Shown one piece after another: positions 17,501-25,924 of a DNA stretch of 64,000 bases. The position numbers were made by a program, and so were the translations under genes. The notes beneath the pieces are model-generated. The model did not search any database and was not told the DNA's origin. It saw only the letters and a program-made list of their open reading frames with translations. The stretch covers positions 238,457 to 302,456 of the forward strand of contig NZ_MDDR01000016.1 in the NCBI RefSeq assembly GCF_001870435.1, in the 5' to 3' direction. The DNA is from Pseudomonas costantinii (lineage in GTDB: Bacteria; Pseudomonadota; Gammaproteobacteria; Pseudomonadales; Pseudomonadaceae). Every line of letters starts with the position of its first letter. The stretch's first letter is position 1.

Positions 17501-18110
17501 CATGGAGGGGCCTGGTGGTTATCAGTTTGTGGGGCGCACCTTGCAGATGTGGAACCGCTATCGGGAAGTGGCAGCGTTTGATGGCAAGCCGTGGCTGTTG
17601 CGGTTCTTCGACCAGATCCGGTTCTACCCAGTGAGTGCTGAAGAGCTGGTGCAGATCCGCCGGGACTTCCCCCTCGGGCGCTTTGAATTAAGCATCGAGG
17701 ACAGCCAGTTAAATCTGACGGATTACCAGGATTTTCTAGAGCGAGAGGCATCCAGTATCGGTGCGTTTCGTGAACATCAGCAGCATGCCTTCAATGCCGA
17801 GCGCGAACGCTGGATCGCCAGCGGCCAGGCACATTTCTACAGCGAAGAACTGGCGGCAACCCAAGGTGAAGACACACCGCTGCAGGCCAATGAAGTCAGC
17901 ATCGACAGCCCTATCGCCGGCAATCTCTGGCAGGTCCAGGTAGCTGTGGGTGAGCGAGTGTTGGCTGGCGATGTGCTGGTGATTCTGGAGTCAATGAAGA
18001 TGGAAATTCCGGTACTGGCGCCCTTCCCTGGCACCGTGCGCGAGATCCCGGTGCAACCCGGCAGCGGCATTGGCGCCGGGCAACGGGTAGTGGTGCTGGA
18101 ACGTGACTGA
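14532..18110 (+). CDS. Biotin-dependent guanidine carboxylase (urea carboxylase family)
   Basis: This 1192-residue multifunctional carboxylase uses ATP and bicarbonate to carboxylate guanidine. Annotation pipelines normally call it urea carboxylase. The biotin carboxylase domain (about 1-450) starts MFEKLLIANRGAIACRI and carries EVNTRLQVEHGVTEQVWGVD. A KipA/AHS2 carboxyltransferase half begins near residue 455 (TSVQDYPGRLGYW), a KipI/AHS1 half near 880 (LSWDDPACQLAIEKY), and a C-terminal biotinyl domain has ESMKMEIP with the biotin Lys near 1156. The ribosome-binding site is weak. Guanidine rather than urea as substrate is inferred from the riboswitch and the CgdAB genes. Confidence 0.9.
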   Translation: MFEKLLIANRGAIACRILRTLRELQVKGVAVYAEADAASLHIRQADEAYSLGEGAAAGTYLAVEKILATAKASGAKAIHPGYGFLSENAAFAQACENAGIAFVGPTPQQLRVFGLKHTARALAKQYQIPLLEGTELLDSLDAALLAADNVGYPVMLKSTAGGGGIGMRVCRSAMELSESFEAVKRLGQNNFSDAGVFIEKYIQHARHLEVQVFGDGAGEVIALGVRDCSVQRRNQKVLEETPAPNLPEGMADALCSAAITLAKAVNYRSAGTVEFIFDSADGRFYFLEVNTRLQVEHGVTEQVWGVDLVRWMVQLAAGELPPLSELALKPHGHAIQARLYAEDPGKDFQPSPGLLTCVDFPIAEGLRIDTWVEAGCEIPPYFDPMIAKLITWAPTREQARLDLHQALSDSRLYGVETNRDYLRQILLAAPFASGRPWTRCLEDMVYSANTFEVLSAGTQTSVQDYPGRLGYWAVGVPPSGPMDSRALRLGNRLLGNSDGAAALEITMGGPMLRFNCAAVVAITGADIPLRLNEQTVPMNTALLIEAGSVLSLGTIAGAGARSYLCLRGGLQVPDYLGSKSTFTLGQFGGHGGRALRTGDVLHVLPLADTSAGQNLVAEPLAQTRTLRVIYGPHGAPEYFKPEYIDTFFATQWEVHFNSSRTGVRLIGPKPLWARTDGGEAGLHPSNIHDNPYAIGAVDFTGDMPVILGPDGPSLGGFVCPVTVIEADLWQLGQLKAGDKLRFEPVNLETARFLALKWDQGGSRLQADRSDLNPLQIESPVVLDIGQADTRLVARVAGDTHLLLEIGAPELNLVLRFRGHALMQALEARALHGVIDLTPGIRSLQIHYQPEQLPLADLLPLIANEWTTVCATQNLQVPSRIVHLPLSWDDPACQLAIEKYMTTVRKDAPWCPSNLEFIRRINDLANLDEVRHTVFDASYLVMGLGDVYLGAPVATPLDPRHRLVTTKYNPARTWTAENSVGIGGAYLCVYGMEGPGGYQFVGRTLQMWNRYREVAAFDGKPWLLRFFDQIRFYPVSAEELVQIRRDFPLGRFELSIEDSQLNLTDYQDFLEREASSIGAFREHQQHAFNAERERWIASGQAHFYSEELAATQGEDTPLQANEVSIDSPIAGNLWQVQVAVGERVLAGDVLVILESMKMEIPVLAPFPGTVREIPVQPGSGIGAGQRVVVLERD

Positions 18111-18138
18111 CTTTTCTATTTCTACAGGCGGACAAGCC

Positions 18139-19911
18139 ATGAATCTGCAACTGGACAACCTGCGCAATGCCTATCTCAGCGGCGACACCACCCCACGTGA
18201 TGTACTGCTGCACCTGCGCGAAAAAGCCGCGCAATTGAACCCCGACAATCACCTGTTTATCCACCTGCTCAGCCTGGAAGAACTGGAGCCATACCTTGTG
18301 GCACTGGAGGGTCGCGATCCGTGCGAACTACCGTTGTTCGGCGTGCCCTTCGCGATCAAAGACAATATCGACCTGGCGGGCATTCCCACCACCGCCGCCT
18401 GCCCGGCCTTTGCCTATGTGCCGCCACGCAGTGCAACGATTGTCGAGCAGTTGATCACCCTGGGCGCGGTGCCGCTGGGCAAGACCAACCTGGACCAATT
18501 CGCTACCGGGCTCAATGGCAGCCGCTCGCCGTATGGCGCCTGCCCCAACAGCGTGTTGCCGCAATACCCCGCAGGCGGCTCGAGTGCAGGATCTTCGTTG
18601 GCTGTCGCCCTGGGCGTGGCGAGCTTTGCCTTGGGCACCGACACCGCCGGTTCCGGGCGTGTGCCGGCGGCGCTGAATAACCTGGTGGGGCTCAAGGCGA
18701 GCAAAGGGCTGATCTCCACGGCGGGCGTGGTGCCGGCGTGCCGCACGCTGGATTGCGTCACCACCTTTACCCGCACCGCGCGCGAGGCCAGCCAGTTGCT
18801 GGCACTGACCGCCAGGCTTGACCCGCTGGACGCCTACAGTCGCCAGAACCCGGCGTGGAATGACGCCTCGGCGTTTGGCGCGCCAAGGCCGTTTCGCTTT
18901 GGTGTACCACGCCAGGAGGACCTGGAATTCTTCGGCTGCACGCAAGGCCCAACACTGTTTCAGCACGCCATCACCCGCTTGATTGCCCTCGGCGGCGAAC
19001 CGGTAACGCTGGACCTGTCGCCCTTCCTCGAAGCCGCGCGCCTGCTCTACGAAGGGCCATGGGTGGCCGAGCGCTACAGCGTGGCCGGTGAACTGATGGA
19101 GCGAGATCCCGAGGCGGTGCTGCCGGTGATTCGTGCGGTGCTGGCCAAGGCGCCAGCGGTGACCGGTGTCGACACCTTCCGTGCCGAGTACCGCCTGCAA
19201 TCGCTGAAAGCACTGTGCGACCGCGCAATGGAGGGGCTGGACTGCGTGCTGACGCCAACCATCGGCCGCCCGGTCACCCTGGAAGAACTGCATGCCGAAC
19301 CGGTGCTACGCAATGCCGAACTGGGCTACTACACCAACTTCATGAACCTGCTCGACTACGCGGCCGTCGCCGTGCCCAGCGGGTTGATGCACAACGGTTT
19401 GCCCTGGGGGGTGACGCTGTTTGGCCGAGCGTTTACCGACCAATACCTGCTGGGCGTGGCGGATGCCTTACAGCGTCAGCAGGATGCGTCGCTGGGTGCG
19501 CCCACGAGTACCGCCAGCCATGACTGCACACGGCTGGTGGTCTGCGGCGCGCACCTGCAAGGGTTGGCGCTTAACGGCCAGTTATTGCGCCGTGGCGCGC
19601 GTTTGTTGGAGTGCACCCACAGCGCTGCGGACTATCAACTGTTCGCCCTAGCCGGTGGGCCGCCTTATCGTCCCGGCATGCTGCGGGTCAGCGACGGCGG
19701 TGTAGCCATCGAAGTGGAAGTGTGGGAGTTGCCAAGCCGCGAACTGGGCTCATTTCTCACCGGTATCCCTGCGCCACTGGGCCTTGGCAAGGTGCAACTG
19801 GCGGATGGACGCTGGGAAAGTGGTTTCATCTGCGAGCCCTACGGCTTGAAGGACGCCGTGAACATCAGCCACTTCGGCGGCTGGCGCAACTACCTGCGCA
19901 GCTTGCAATAG
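18139..19911 (+). CDS. atzF: Allophanate hydrolase AtzF
   Basis: This 590-residue enzyme hydrolyses allophanate to ammonia and CO2, the last step of guanidine or urea-amidolyase catabolism. The amidase-signature triad is visible: Lys74 (FAIKDNID), Ser148 (GGSSAGSS) and Ser172 (GTDTAGSGR), with the usual 74- and 24-residue spacing. The C-terminal AtzF domain follows from about residue 460 (CGAHLQGLALNGQLL). The ATG at 18139 has AGGCGG just ahead. A GTG at 18103 overlapping the carboxylase would add 12 residues and cannot be excluded. Confidence 0.93.
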   Translation: MNLQLDNLRNAYLSGDTTPRDVLLHLREKAAQLNPDNHLFIHLLSLEELEPYLVALEGRDPCELPLFGVPFAIKDNIDLAGIPTTAACPAFAYVPPRSATIVEQLITLGAVPLGKTNLDQFATGLNGSRSPYGACPNSVLPQYPAGGSSAGSSLAVALGVASFALGTDTAGSGRVPAALNNLVGLKASKGLISTAGVVPACRTLDCVTTFTRTAREASQLLALTARLDPLDAYSRQNPAWNDASAFGAPRPFRFGVPRQEDLEFFGCTQGPTLFQHAITRLIALGGEPVTLDLSPFLEAARLLYEGPWVAERYSVAGELMERDPEAVLPVIRAVLAKAPAVTGVDTFRAEYRLQSLKALCDRAMEGLDCVLTPTIGRPVTLEELHAEPVLRNAELGYYTNFMNLLDYAAVAVPSGLMHNGLPWGVTLFGRAFTDQYLLGVADALQRQQDASLGAPTSTASHDCTRLVVCGAHLQGLALNGQLLRRGARLLECTHSAADYQLFALAGGPPYRPGMLRVSDGGVAIEVEVWELPSRELGSFLTGIPAPLGLGKVQLADGRWESGFICEPYGLKDAVNISHFGGWRNYLRSLQ

Positions 19912-19974
19912 CGCAACGGCGCTGTATCGTGCAGGGAACTCCGGGGCCCTGCCCAACCCAGCCTGAACCGACCG

Positions 19975-20187
19975 ATGACCACGCCAACCCTCTGCCCCGC
20001 CTGCGGTGCCCGCAACGACTGTACCCTGGCCGACCCGCGCACTGCCGACCAAGCCTGTTGGTGCTACAGCGTCACCATCGACCCGGCGGTGCTCCAAGCC
20101 CTGCCGGACGAACTGCGCAATAAAGCCTGCTTGTGCCCGCGCTGTGCCCAGGTGGATGAGCAATTGCGTGGGGCTGAACAACCGTAA
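19975..20187 (+). CDS. Small cysteine-rich CWC-family protein
   Basis: This 70-residue protein has a CPACG pair near the start (TLCPACGARNDC), a central CWCYSV motif and a C-terminal CLCPRCAQ, giving four Cys pairs suitable for zinc binding. It matches the Cys-rich CWC family of unknown function. Its stop shares one base with the start of the following pseudouridine synthase (TAATG), so the two are probably coupled. A role near RNA modification is only a guess from this linkage. Confidence 0.8.
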   Translation: MTTPTLCPACGARNDCTLADPRTADQACWCYSVTIDPAVLQALPDELRNKACLCPRCAQVDEQLRGAEQP

Positions 20188-20879
20188 TGCGCGTAGATCG
20201 TTTCCTCAGCAACCTACCGCGTTTCAATCGCCAGCAAGTGCGTGTGCTGTTGGTGGAGCGACGGGTGACCGTCGATGGCGTAGCGGTCAGCGACCCACAC
20301 CACGAGGTGCGCGAGTTCAGCCGTGTGTGCGTTGACGATGAAGTGCTGCAAGCGGGCAAAGCAGCGCGTTACTTCATGCTGCATAAACCTCAAGGCTGTG
20401 TGAGCGCCACCTCGGACCCGCAACACCCCACCGTCCTCGACTTGCTGGATGAACCAGACAAAAGCGAGCTGCATATTGCCGGTCGCCTGGATTTCAACAC
20501 CACCGGGCTGATGCTGATCACCAACGACGGCCAGTGGTCGCGGCGCCTGACGCAACCGCAAACCAAACTGCCCAAGGTGTATTTCGTGGAAACCGAGCAG
20601 GATATCGGGCCGGAGTATGCGGAGACTTTTGCGGCGGGCCTGTATTTTGCGTTTGAAGACCTCACCACCCAACCCGCTGAACTGGAACTGCTGAGCACCA
20701 GGACGGCGCGCCTGAGCATCATTGAAGGGCGTTATCACCAGGTGAAGCGCATGTTCGGGCATTTTGATAACAAAGTGATCGGCCTGCACCGTGAGCGAAT
20801 GGGGCCGTTGGTGCTGGATGCATCCCTTGCGCCAGGCGAGTACCGGGCGTTGACTGACGACGAAATCCAACAGGTCTGA
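20187..20879 (+). CDS. RsuA/RluE-family rRNA pseudouridine synthase
   Basis: This 230-residue enzyme has an N-terminal S4 RNA-binding domain (MRVDRFLSNLPRFNRQQVRVLL) and the RsuA-family catalytic block AGRLDFNTTGLMLITNDGQW, whose Asp is the nucleophile. The C-terminal LSIIEGRYHQVKRMFGHFDNKV is also typical. It would convert a specific rRNA uridine to pseudouridine, most likely position 516 of 16S rRNA. Pseudomonas carries several family members, so the exact target is not certain. It is coupled to the upstream CWC protein. Confidence 0.9.
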   Translation: MRVDRFLSNLPRFNRQQVRVLLVERRVTVDGVAVSDPHHEVREFSRVCVDDEVLQAGKAARYFMLHKPQGCVSATSDPQHPTVLDLLDEPDKSELHIAGRLDFNTTGLMLITNDGQWSRRLTQPQTKLPKVYFVETEQDIGPEYAETFAAGLYFAFEDLTTQPAELELLSTRTARLSIIEGRYHQVKRMFGHFDNKVIGLHRERMGPLVLDASLAPGEYRALTDDEIQQV

Positions 20880-21183
20880 CGACCGTTCGGCCGATGATGG
20901 CAAAAAACCAGCCGATCACCTTGCGAGCTGGCCCACCTCCTGCTTGAATCTTTTTACCAGCCAAATTATGACTGGTGAGTCGCCTATAACCTCCAAGAAA
21001 CACTTTGCCCCGCCCGCGCTTGATCTACGGGCCTCTCAGGCAAACAGCCCGCTATAACAACACCCGTCGGCCAGCCGTCACCGGATCGACATGGGCTCTC
21101 ATTTTCAAGGCGTATGCCTACCTGTCACAAAGCTCGTGCAGAGTGATCTGCGCGCCCTACCCGCTTGCCAGGAGTCTTATGAC
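20880..21183. other. Non-coding leader upstream of phaG
   Basis: About 304 bases with no credible gene. An inverted repeat ACCAG/CTGGT brackets 20956-20977. A short A-rich AACAACAC occurs near 21057. The phaG promoter must lie here, but no sigma-54, AlgU or sigma-70 consensus was convincing by eye. Confidence 0.4.
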
Positions 21184-22068
21184 ATGAGGCCAGAAATCGC
21201 TGTGTTGGATATACAGGGTCAGTATCGGGTTTACACGGAGTTCTATCGCGCGGACGCAGCTGCCAAGACCATCATCCTGGTCAACGGCTCCATGGCAACC
21301 ACCGCTTCCTTCGCCCAAACCGTGAAAAGCCTGCACCCGCAATTCAATGTGGTTTTGTACGATCAGCCCTACGCTGGCCGTTCCAAAATCCATAACCGCC
21401 ATGAGCAAATGCTGACGAAGGAAGTCGAAGGCCAGATCCTCCTGGAGCTCATCGACCACTTCGCCGCCGAACACGTGCTGTCGTTCTCCTGGGGTGGCGC
21501 CGCTGCCCTGGTCGCCCTCGCCCACCGACCCCGTCGTGTGGAAAAGGCGGTGATCAGCTCGTTCTCCCCAGTGATCAACGCGCACATGCGCGACTACCTC
21601 GAACGCGGCGTCGACTACCTCGGCAGCCTCGACCGCGACCGCGTCGGCCACTTGGTCAACAACACCATCGGCAAACACCTGCCGTCGCTGTTCAAACGTT
21701 TCAACTACAAACATGTGAGCAGCCTGGCCGAGCATGAATATGGCCAGATGCACTTTCATATCAGCCACATACTCAACAGCGATCGGCTCTGCTATCTCAA
21801 AGCGGCCAAGCAGATCGACATTCCGGTACTGTTTTTGAACGGCGAATGGGACGAATACACCAGCGCCCAGGATGCCAAGCTGTTTGGCCAACACGTGGCA
21901 AACAGCAGTTTCAGCACCATCCAGGCCACTGGGCATTTTCTGGATATGGAGCACAAGGCGGCATGCCGGGATAGCCGGAACGCGGTGGTGGGCTTTTTGA
22001 AATCAGAACGGCAGGTCAGCCGATTGCGCTATCACCACGGCCAGACGCAGCATGCATTGGGGATATGA
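21184..22068 (+). CDS. phaG: PhaG, (R)-3-hydroxyacyl-ACP to CoA/free-acid enzyme linking fatty acid synthesis to PHA
   Basis: This 294-residue alpha/beta hydrolase-fold enzyme starts MRPEIAVLDIQGQYRVYTEF, matching PhaG of Pseudomonas from memory, and is related to RhlA. PhaG takes (R)-3-hydroxyacyl groups from ACP and so supplies medium-chain polyhydroxyalkanoate monomers when cells grow on sugars. The nucleophile elbow is SFSWGGAA; candidate Asp and His are in NGEWDEYT and GHFLDMEHK. An in-frame start at 21091 is rejected because the ATG at 21184 fits the family and follows CAGGAG. It is a single gene. Confidence 0.92.
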   Translation: MRPEIAVLDIQGQYRVYTEFYRADAAAKTIILVNGSMATTASFAQTVKSLHPQFNVVLYDQPYAGRSKIHNRHEQMLTKEVEGQILLELIDHFAAEHVLSFSWGGAAALVALAHRPRRVEKAVISSFSPVINAHMRDYLERGVDYLGSLDRDRVGHLVNNTIGKHLPSLFKRFNYKHVSSLAEHEYGQMHFHISHILNSDRLCYLKAAKQIDIPVLFLNGEWDEYTSAQDAKLFGQHVANSSFSTIQATGHFLDMEHKAACRDSRNAVVGFLKSERQVSRLRYHHGQTQHALGI

Positions 22069-22080
22069 AATGAGATCCTT

Positions 22081-22122
22081 TGCAGGAGCAAGCTTGCTGT
22101 GGCGAGGTAGCTTGTTCCTGCA
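22081..22122. repeat. Imperfect hairpin after phaG
   Basis: TGCAGGAGCAAG and CTTGTTCCTGCA form a 12-bp stem with one G-U pair around an 18-base loop. The sequence resembles common Pseudomonas intergenic repeats and may also end phaG transcripts. Confidence 0.6.
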
Positions 22123-22224
22123 TGGGGTCCGTTCGTCGCGTTGATTGATGAACGCAACCCACACATTTTTCGAAGAAAAACTTCAAATCCCGATGAACAT
22201 CTGGTACAAAGTCAGCCGTTCTGA

Positions 22225-22298
22225 GCGGGTATAGTTTAGTGGCAAAACGAAAGCTTCCCAAGCTTTAGTTGAGGGTTCGATTCCCTCTACCCGCTCCA
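22225..22298 (+). tRNA. tRNA-Gly (anticodon CCC)
   Basis: A complete 74-nt cloverleaf with encoded CCA. The acceptor stem is GCGGGTA/TACCCGC. The anticodon arm is AAAGC-TTCCCAA-GCTTT with CCC in the loop, and the T-arm is GAGGGTTCGATTCCCTC. It decodes GGG codons. It stands alone and is followed by a strong terminator. Confidence 0.97.
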
Positions 22299-22344
22299 CT
22301 CAAATTTTGCTTTCACGTCAGGTTGGTTGTGACGGGAAGGCACG

Positions 22345-22375
22345 AAAAAACCGGCCTTTGGTGGCCGGTTTTTTT
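22345..22375. terminator. Bidirectional intrinsic terminator
   Basis: CCGGCC-TTTGGT-GGCCGG with AAAAAA on the left and TTTTTTT on the right. It ends the tRNA transcript rightward and can also stop the leftward MFS transcripts. Confidence 0.9.
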
Positions 22376-22416
22376 ATGGGTGAAATTTAAGGGTGGGGAG
22401 GTCGCCAACCACTCAA

Positions 22417-23607
22417 TTATTTGAGTGTACAGCCACGCTGCACCACCCACGCCAACGGCAACGTCACCAACAACATCCCCGCCAGCACCATCACCGCCAC
22501 CGGTACGCCCAACACATCCCCCACGCCACCAAACACCACCGGTGCCAACGCCCCGCCGCCGATCGTGCCTGTATAGAACACCGCGAACGCCTGCTCGCGT
22601 TTCTCCGCGCCCGCCAGGTCGGGCACGGCGCCATACAGCACTGAAGACGTTCCATTGAGCACCAGCCCCAATACCGGCAACATCACCATCAACCCACTCA
22701 GCGGCAGGTATACCGCTGCGACGATCAGCAGCGCCGTGCTGGTTTCCGTCAGCCACACCGTCTTCATCATGCCGATGCGTGCACCCAGGTAGCCGCAGAG
22801 CAACTTGCCGAACGCACCTCCGATAAACAGCAGAGTCAGAGCCAGGCCGATGCCCGCCGTACCTGCGCCTTTGGCTTGCAGCAGGAACGGCAGGAAGGTG
22901 AGAAAGCCCATACGCACCGCGCTGTCGAGGGTGCCGGTAAGGATCAGTGCGCGCAGGCCGGTGACAGAACCGGTTCCCACAATGGGTTTGGCTCTTTTAG
23001 TGGATGCGGTTGCGGATGGTTGGGAGGGGATCAGCCACCACAACAACCCCGCCGCCGCCAGGCCGAGCAGCCCCAGGAGTGTGGCACTGGCGCGCCAACT
23101 GATGATGGTGAGCAGCAGGCCAACCAAACCCGGAATCAGGGTCTTGCCGATGTCGCCGGAGAAGTTGTATTGGGACAACGCTTGTTTGACCCCGCCACCG
23201 CCCTCGTAGGCGTCGGTGATCATTGAGGAGGCCAATGGATGTTGGGTACTGGCGCCTAACCCGCCCAACAGCAATGCCAGCAGCAACAGGGTCAACCCGG
23301 TGGCCTGTCCCACTAATACGTAGGCGACACCCGCGAGTGCCGTGCCCCCAACGAGCATCGGTATACGGCCCCAGCGTTTAGCGGCGCGGCTGGCCATCAG
23401 TTGGAACACGGCCATCATCCCGGAGTAAGCGCCGCGTAGCAGACCGATCTGGGCATAGGACAGCGCGAACTGCGCTTGCCAGATCGGCAGCAGCACGTAG
23501 ATGACGTCGGTCAGACCATCGTGAACGGCGTGGGCGCTGCAGCCGGCAATCAGCGAGCGACGCCGGGTTAATGTTTCGCAAGCAGGCACAGCGACGGTGT
23601 CGGTCAT
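22417..23607 (-). CDS. MFS transporter (drug-efflux-like), second of a coupled pair
   Basis: This 396-residue major-facilitator protein has 12 predicted helices. The N-terminal half carries VIYVLLPIWQAQFALSYAQIGLLRGAYSG and the loop 2-3 region ASRAAKRWGRIPMLVGG. It resembles Fsr/fosmidomycin-resistance-type and sugar-efflux MFS members. It is coupled to the upstream MFS gene by an ATGA overlap, and the pair is divergent from a LysR regulator. The substrate cannot be read from the sequence. Confidence 0.85.
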   Translation of the reverse strand: MTDTVAVPACETLTRRRSLIAGCSAHAVHDGLTDVIYVLLPIWQAQFALSYAQIGLLRGAYSGMMAVFQLMASRAAKRWGRIPMLVGGTALAGVAYVLVGQATGLTLLLLALLLGGLGASTQHPLASSMITDAYEGGGGVKQALSQYNFSGDIGKTLIPGLVGLLLTIISWRASATLLGLLGLAAAGLLWWLIPSQPSATASTKRAKPIVGTGSVTGLRALILTGTLDSAVRMGFLTFLPFLLQAKGAGTAGIGLALTLLFIGGAFGKLLCGYLGARIGMMKTVWLTETSTALLIVAAVYLPLSGLMVMLPVLGLVLNGTSSVLYGAVPDLAGAEKREQAFAVFYTGTIGGGALAPVVFGGVGDVLGVPVAVMVLAGMLLVTLPLAWVVQRGCTLK

Positions 23608-24767
23608 GATGTTTGGATCAACTCAGGTTTTAGGGGCTTGCAGCCTGTCAGGGCGATCAGCAGGGTCAGCAGTTGGAAACCGATAATCAGCGTCACGCAG
23701 CCTGCCCAGCCCCACCGCTCCCAAATTAAGGCCGGGGCGATGGCACCGCAGCTGCCGCCCAGGTAGTAGCACGTGAGGTAAACGCCCACGGCGCCCGCCT
23801 TGTTGTCACGAGCAGTCGCAGTGATGAAGGCGTTCGCGGCCGCTTGAGCAAGGAACACGCCAGTGGAACTGAGGGCTAGGCCTACGACGATGCACCCTAG
23901 CGACGGCATCAGGGTCAGCGCCGAACCACTCACACCGAGCACGGCAGCGACAGTCAGCAGTTCGGCGTGGGGTCGGGCCTTGCTGAGGCGGCCAGCGATA
24001 GGGATCACAATCAAGGCCAACAGAAACACCATGTAAAGTGTGCCCAAGGCCGCAGGTCCCAAGCTGAACGGCGGTAAGCCAAGGTACAAACCTGCGTAGG
24101 TAAAAGCGGCGACTTGAGAAAACAACACACAAAAACCTACGGCGTACGCGGCCAGCAAGGGCTTGTGAAAAATACCCGACCTAGATGCCTTAACCGCTGA
24201 CGTCTGCTGGCGGTTGGTTGGCAACAAAAACTGGATAAACCCACCCACCATCAGACTCAGTGCTGCCAGTAATTCAAAGGCTTCCCGCCAGCCCACATAT
24301 TCAGTCATCACGCCCGTGACGAAACGCCCGGCGAACCCGCCCAATACGGTGCCCGCCACATAAAGGCTGGTGACTTCGGTAACGGCCCCGCCACGCCAAC
24401 GATCACCGATATAAGCCACGCTGGTGGCAAACACCACAGGGATCAACATGCCTTCGACAAACCGCCACACCAGCACTTCGGTAAAGCTATCGGCGTAGGC
24501 GGTCATCAACGCAGGCACCGCCAACAACAGCGCGGCCACAGCAATCACCGTGCGTTGCTCGAAGCGCCCGGTCAGCCGGCTGACAAAGGGGGCGGTGATC
24601 GCCACAGCCAAGGTAGTGACCGTGATACTCCAGCCCGCGGTCTTGGCGCTGATATGAAACTGCGCGGCAAAGGTCTGGAGAATGCTCTGGGTCGCATAAA
24701 GGTTCAGAAACGCCGCGCAACCACACAGGAACAGGGCAAGGCGGGCACAATGCAGGCGCGGTTTCAT
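23604..24767 (-). CDS. MFS transporter (YnfM-like), first of a coupled pair
   Basis: This 387-residue major-facilitator protein starts MKPRLHCARLALFLCGCAAFLNLYATQSIL and contains SRLTGRFEQRTVIAVAALLL. This is the pattern of YnfM-type inner-membrane efflux proteins. The ATG at 24767 is chosen over a much longer upstream frame that reads through the intergenic operator region. The gene is divergent from the LysR regulator (95-base spacer) and probably controlled by it. Confidence 0.85.
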   Translation of the reverse strand: MKPRLHCARLALFLCGCAAFLNLYATQSILQTFAAQFHISAKTAGWSITVTTLAVAITAPFVSRLTGRFEQRTVIAVAALLLAVPALMTAYADSFTEVLVWRFVEGMLIPVVFATSVAYIGDRWRGGAVTEVTSLYVAGTVLGGFAGRFVTGVMTEYVGWREAFELLAALSLMVGGFIQFLLPTNRQQTSAVKASRSGIFHKPLLAAYAVGFCVLFSQVAAFTYAGLYLGLPPFSLGPAALGTLYMVFLLALIVIPIAGRLSKARPHAELLTVAAVLGVSGSALTLMPSLGCIVVGLALSSTGVFLAQAAANAFITATARDNKAGAVGVYLTCYYLGGSCGAIAPALIWERWGWAGCVTLIIGFQLLTLLIALTGCKPLKPELIQTS

Positions 24768-24862
24768 GAAACCTCTCGTTTTATTTTGTGAGGTCTTTAT
24801 AGAATGGCCGACCGGTTTTAAACCAATACCGATTTCGAACCGATCAATACCAGAGGACCAGG

Positions 24863-25756
24863 ATGCTCGACCTACGCAAGCTGCGTTACTTTCTGACAGT
24901 CGCCGAAGAGTTGCATTTCGGCCGCGCGGCACTTCGCCTGCACTTGGCCCAGCCGCCGCTGACCCGGCAGATTTCGGCGCTGGAAGCGGAATTGGGTTTC
25001 AAGCTATTTGATCGCACCAGCCGCACGGTGTCCCTCACCGCTCAGGGGCGTTCGTTCTTGCCCTATGCGCGTGGCGTGTTGGAGCAGGTTGAGTTAGCGC
25101 AGGTGATCGCAGGCAAGTTGGCTGCTGGTACCGCTGGGCAGTTGGCGTTGGGATATGTCAGCTCGATCGCCTTGTCGGATCTGTTCAGTCAGGCGATCCA
25201 GGCATTTGCCCAACGCTTTCCCGATGTGCAGTTGACCTTGGTGGAGTGTGCCTCCGGCAGCCTGGGCGCGCAGGTGGCGGATGGGCGGTTGGATATTGGG
25301 CTGAGCCGCCTGCTGCCGCAAAACGAAGAGGTGCAAGCGCTGTCACTGGGCGAGGAGCGATTGGTGGCGGCGGTGTCCAGTGAAAGCCCGCTGGCGAGCC
25401 TGGCTGAAGTCAGTCTGGCGCAACTCAGTGCTTATCCGCTGATTCTGTTTCCGTCGGATTATGGATCGGGGCTGAATCAATCCATTGAACAGCTTTACCG
25501 ACACCACGGCCAGGCTCTGCGTCCTGGGCCGACCGGGCGGCAGATCACCTCGATCATTGCACTGGTGGCGGCCGGACAGGGGGTCGCGCTGGTACCTGAA
25601 TGTACAAAAAGCTTGATGAACAAGGGCGTCACGTATAGGCCGATAGTGGAGCCGGATGCCTGTGCGAAATTGTTGGTACTGACCCCTACGGCAAGAAGAA
25701 GTGTGTTGGTTGATGCGTTTCTCGCGGTTATCGCGCAGACCTTACACACCCGGTAA
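24863..25756 (+). CDS. LysR-family transcriptional regulator
   Basis: This 297-residue regulator has an N-terminal winged helix-turn-helix, MLDLRKLRYFLTVAEELHFG followed by RAALRLHLAQPPLTRQISALE. The effector domain covers roughly residues 90-290, with GYVSSIALSDLFSQA at its start. It resembles BenM/CatR-like LysR proteins. It is transcribed divergently from two MFS exporters. The shared spacer holds GGTTTTAAACC (24814-24824), a near-perfect small palindrome suitable as a LysR site. The inducer is unknown. Confidence 0.9.
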   Translation: MLDLRKLRYFLTVAEELHFGRAALRLHLAQPPLTRQISALEAELGFKLFDRTSRTVSLTAQGRSFLPYARGVLEQVELAQVIAGKLAAGTAGQLALGYVSSIALSDLFSQAIQAFAQRFPDVQLTLVECASGSLGAQVADGRLDIGLSRLLPQNEEVQALSLGEERLVAAVSSESPLASLAEVSLAQLSAYPLILFPSDYGSGLNQSIEQLYRHHGQALRPGPTGRQITSIIALVAAGQGVALVPECTKSLMNKGVTYRPIVEPDACAKLLVLTPTARRSVLVDAFLAVIAQTLHTR

Positions 25757-25924
25757 CGCCTCCGTAAAACCTCGCAATACCTCTCTCCGGCGCCATTTCT
25801 ACGCGCTCATACACTTCATTCACCGCCTACCGAAACGCCGGCCATCGACCGCCGGTAGGTAGAGTGTTGATAATTTATTTTCAGTGGTTATAGTCACCAC
25901 CAACACACACCACAAGGAGGTGAT

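Noticed and set aside
18103..18138. GTG start for allophanate hydrolase overlapping the carboxylase
   Set aside because: The ATG at 18139 has a good ribosome-binding site, and the added residues (MTDFSISTGGQA) do not resemble the family. It is kept only as an alternative.
22225..22298. tRNA-Gly as an integration site for a genomic island
   Set aside because: No integrase, no repeated tRNA 3' end and no shift in gene type on either side were seen.
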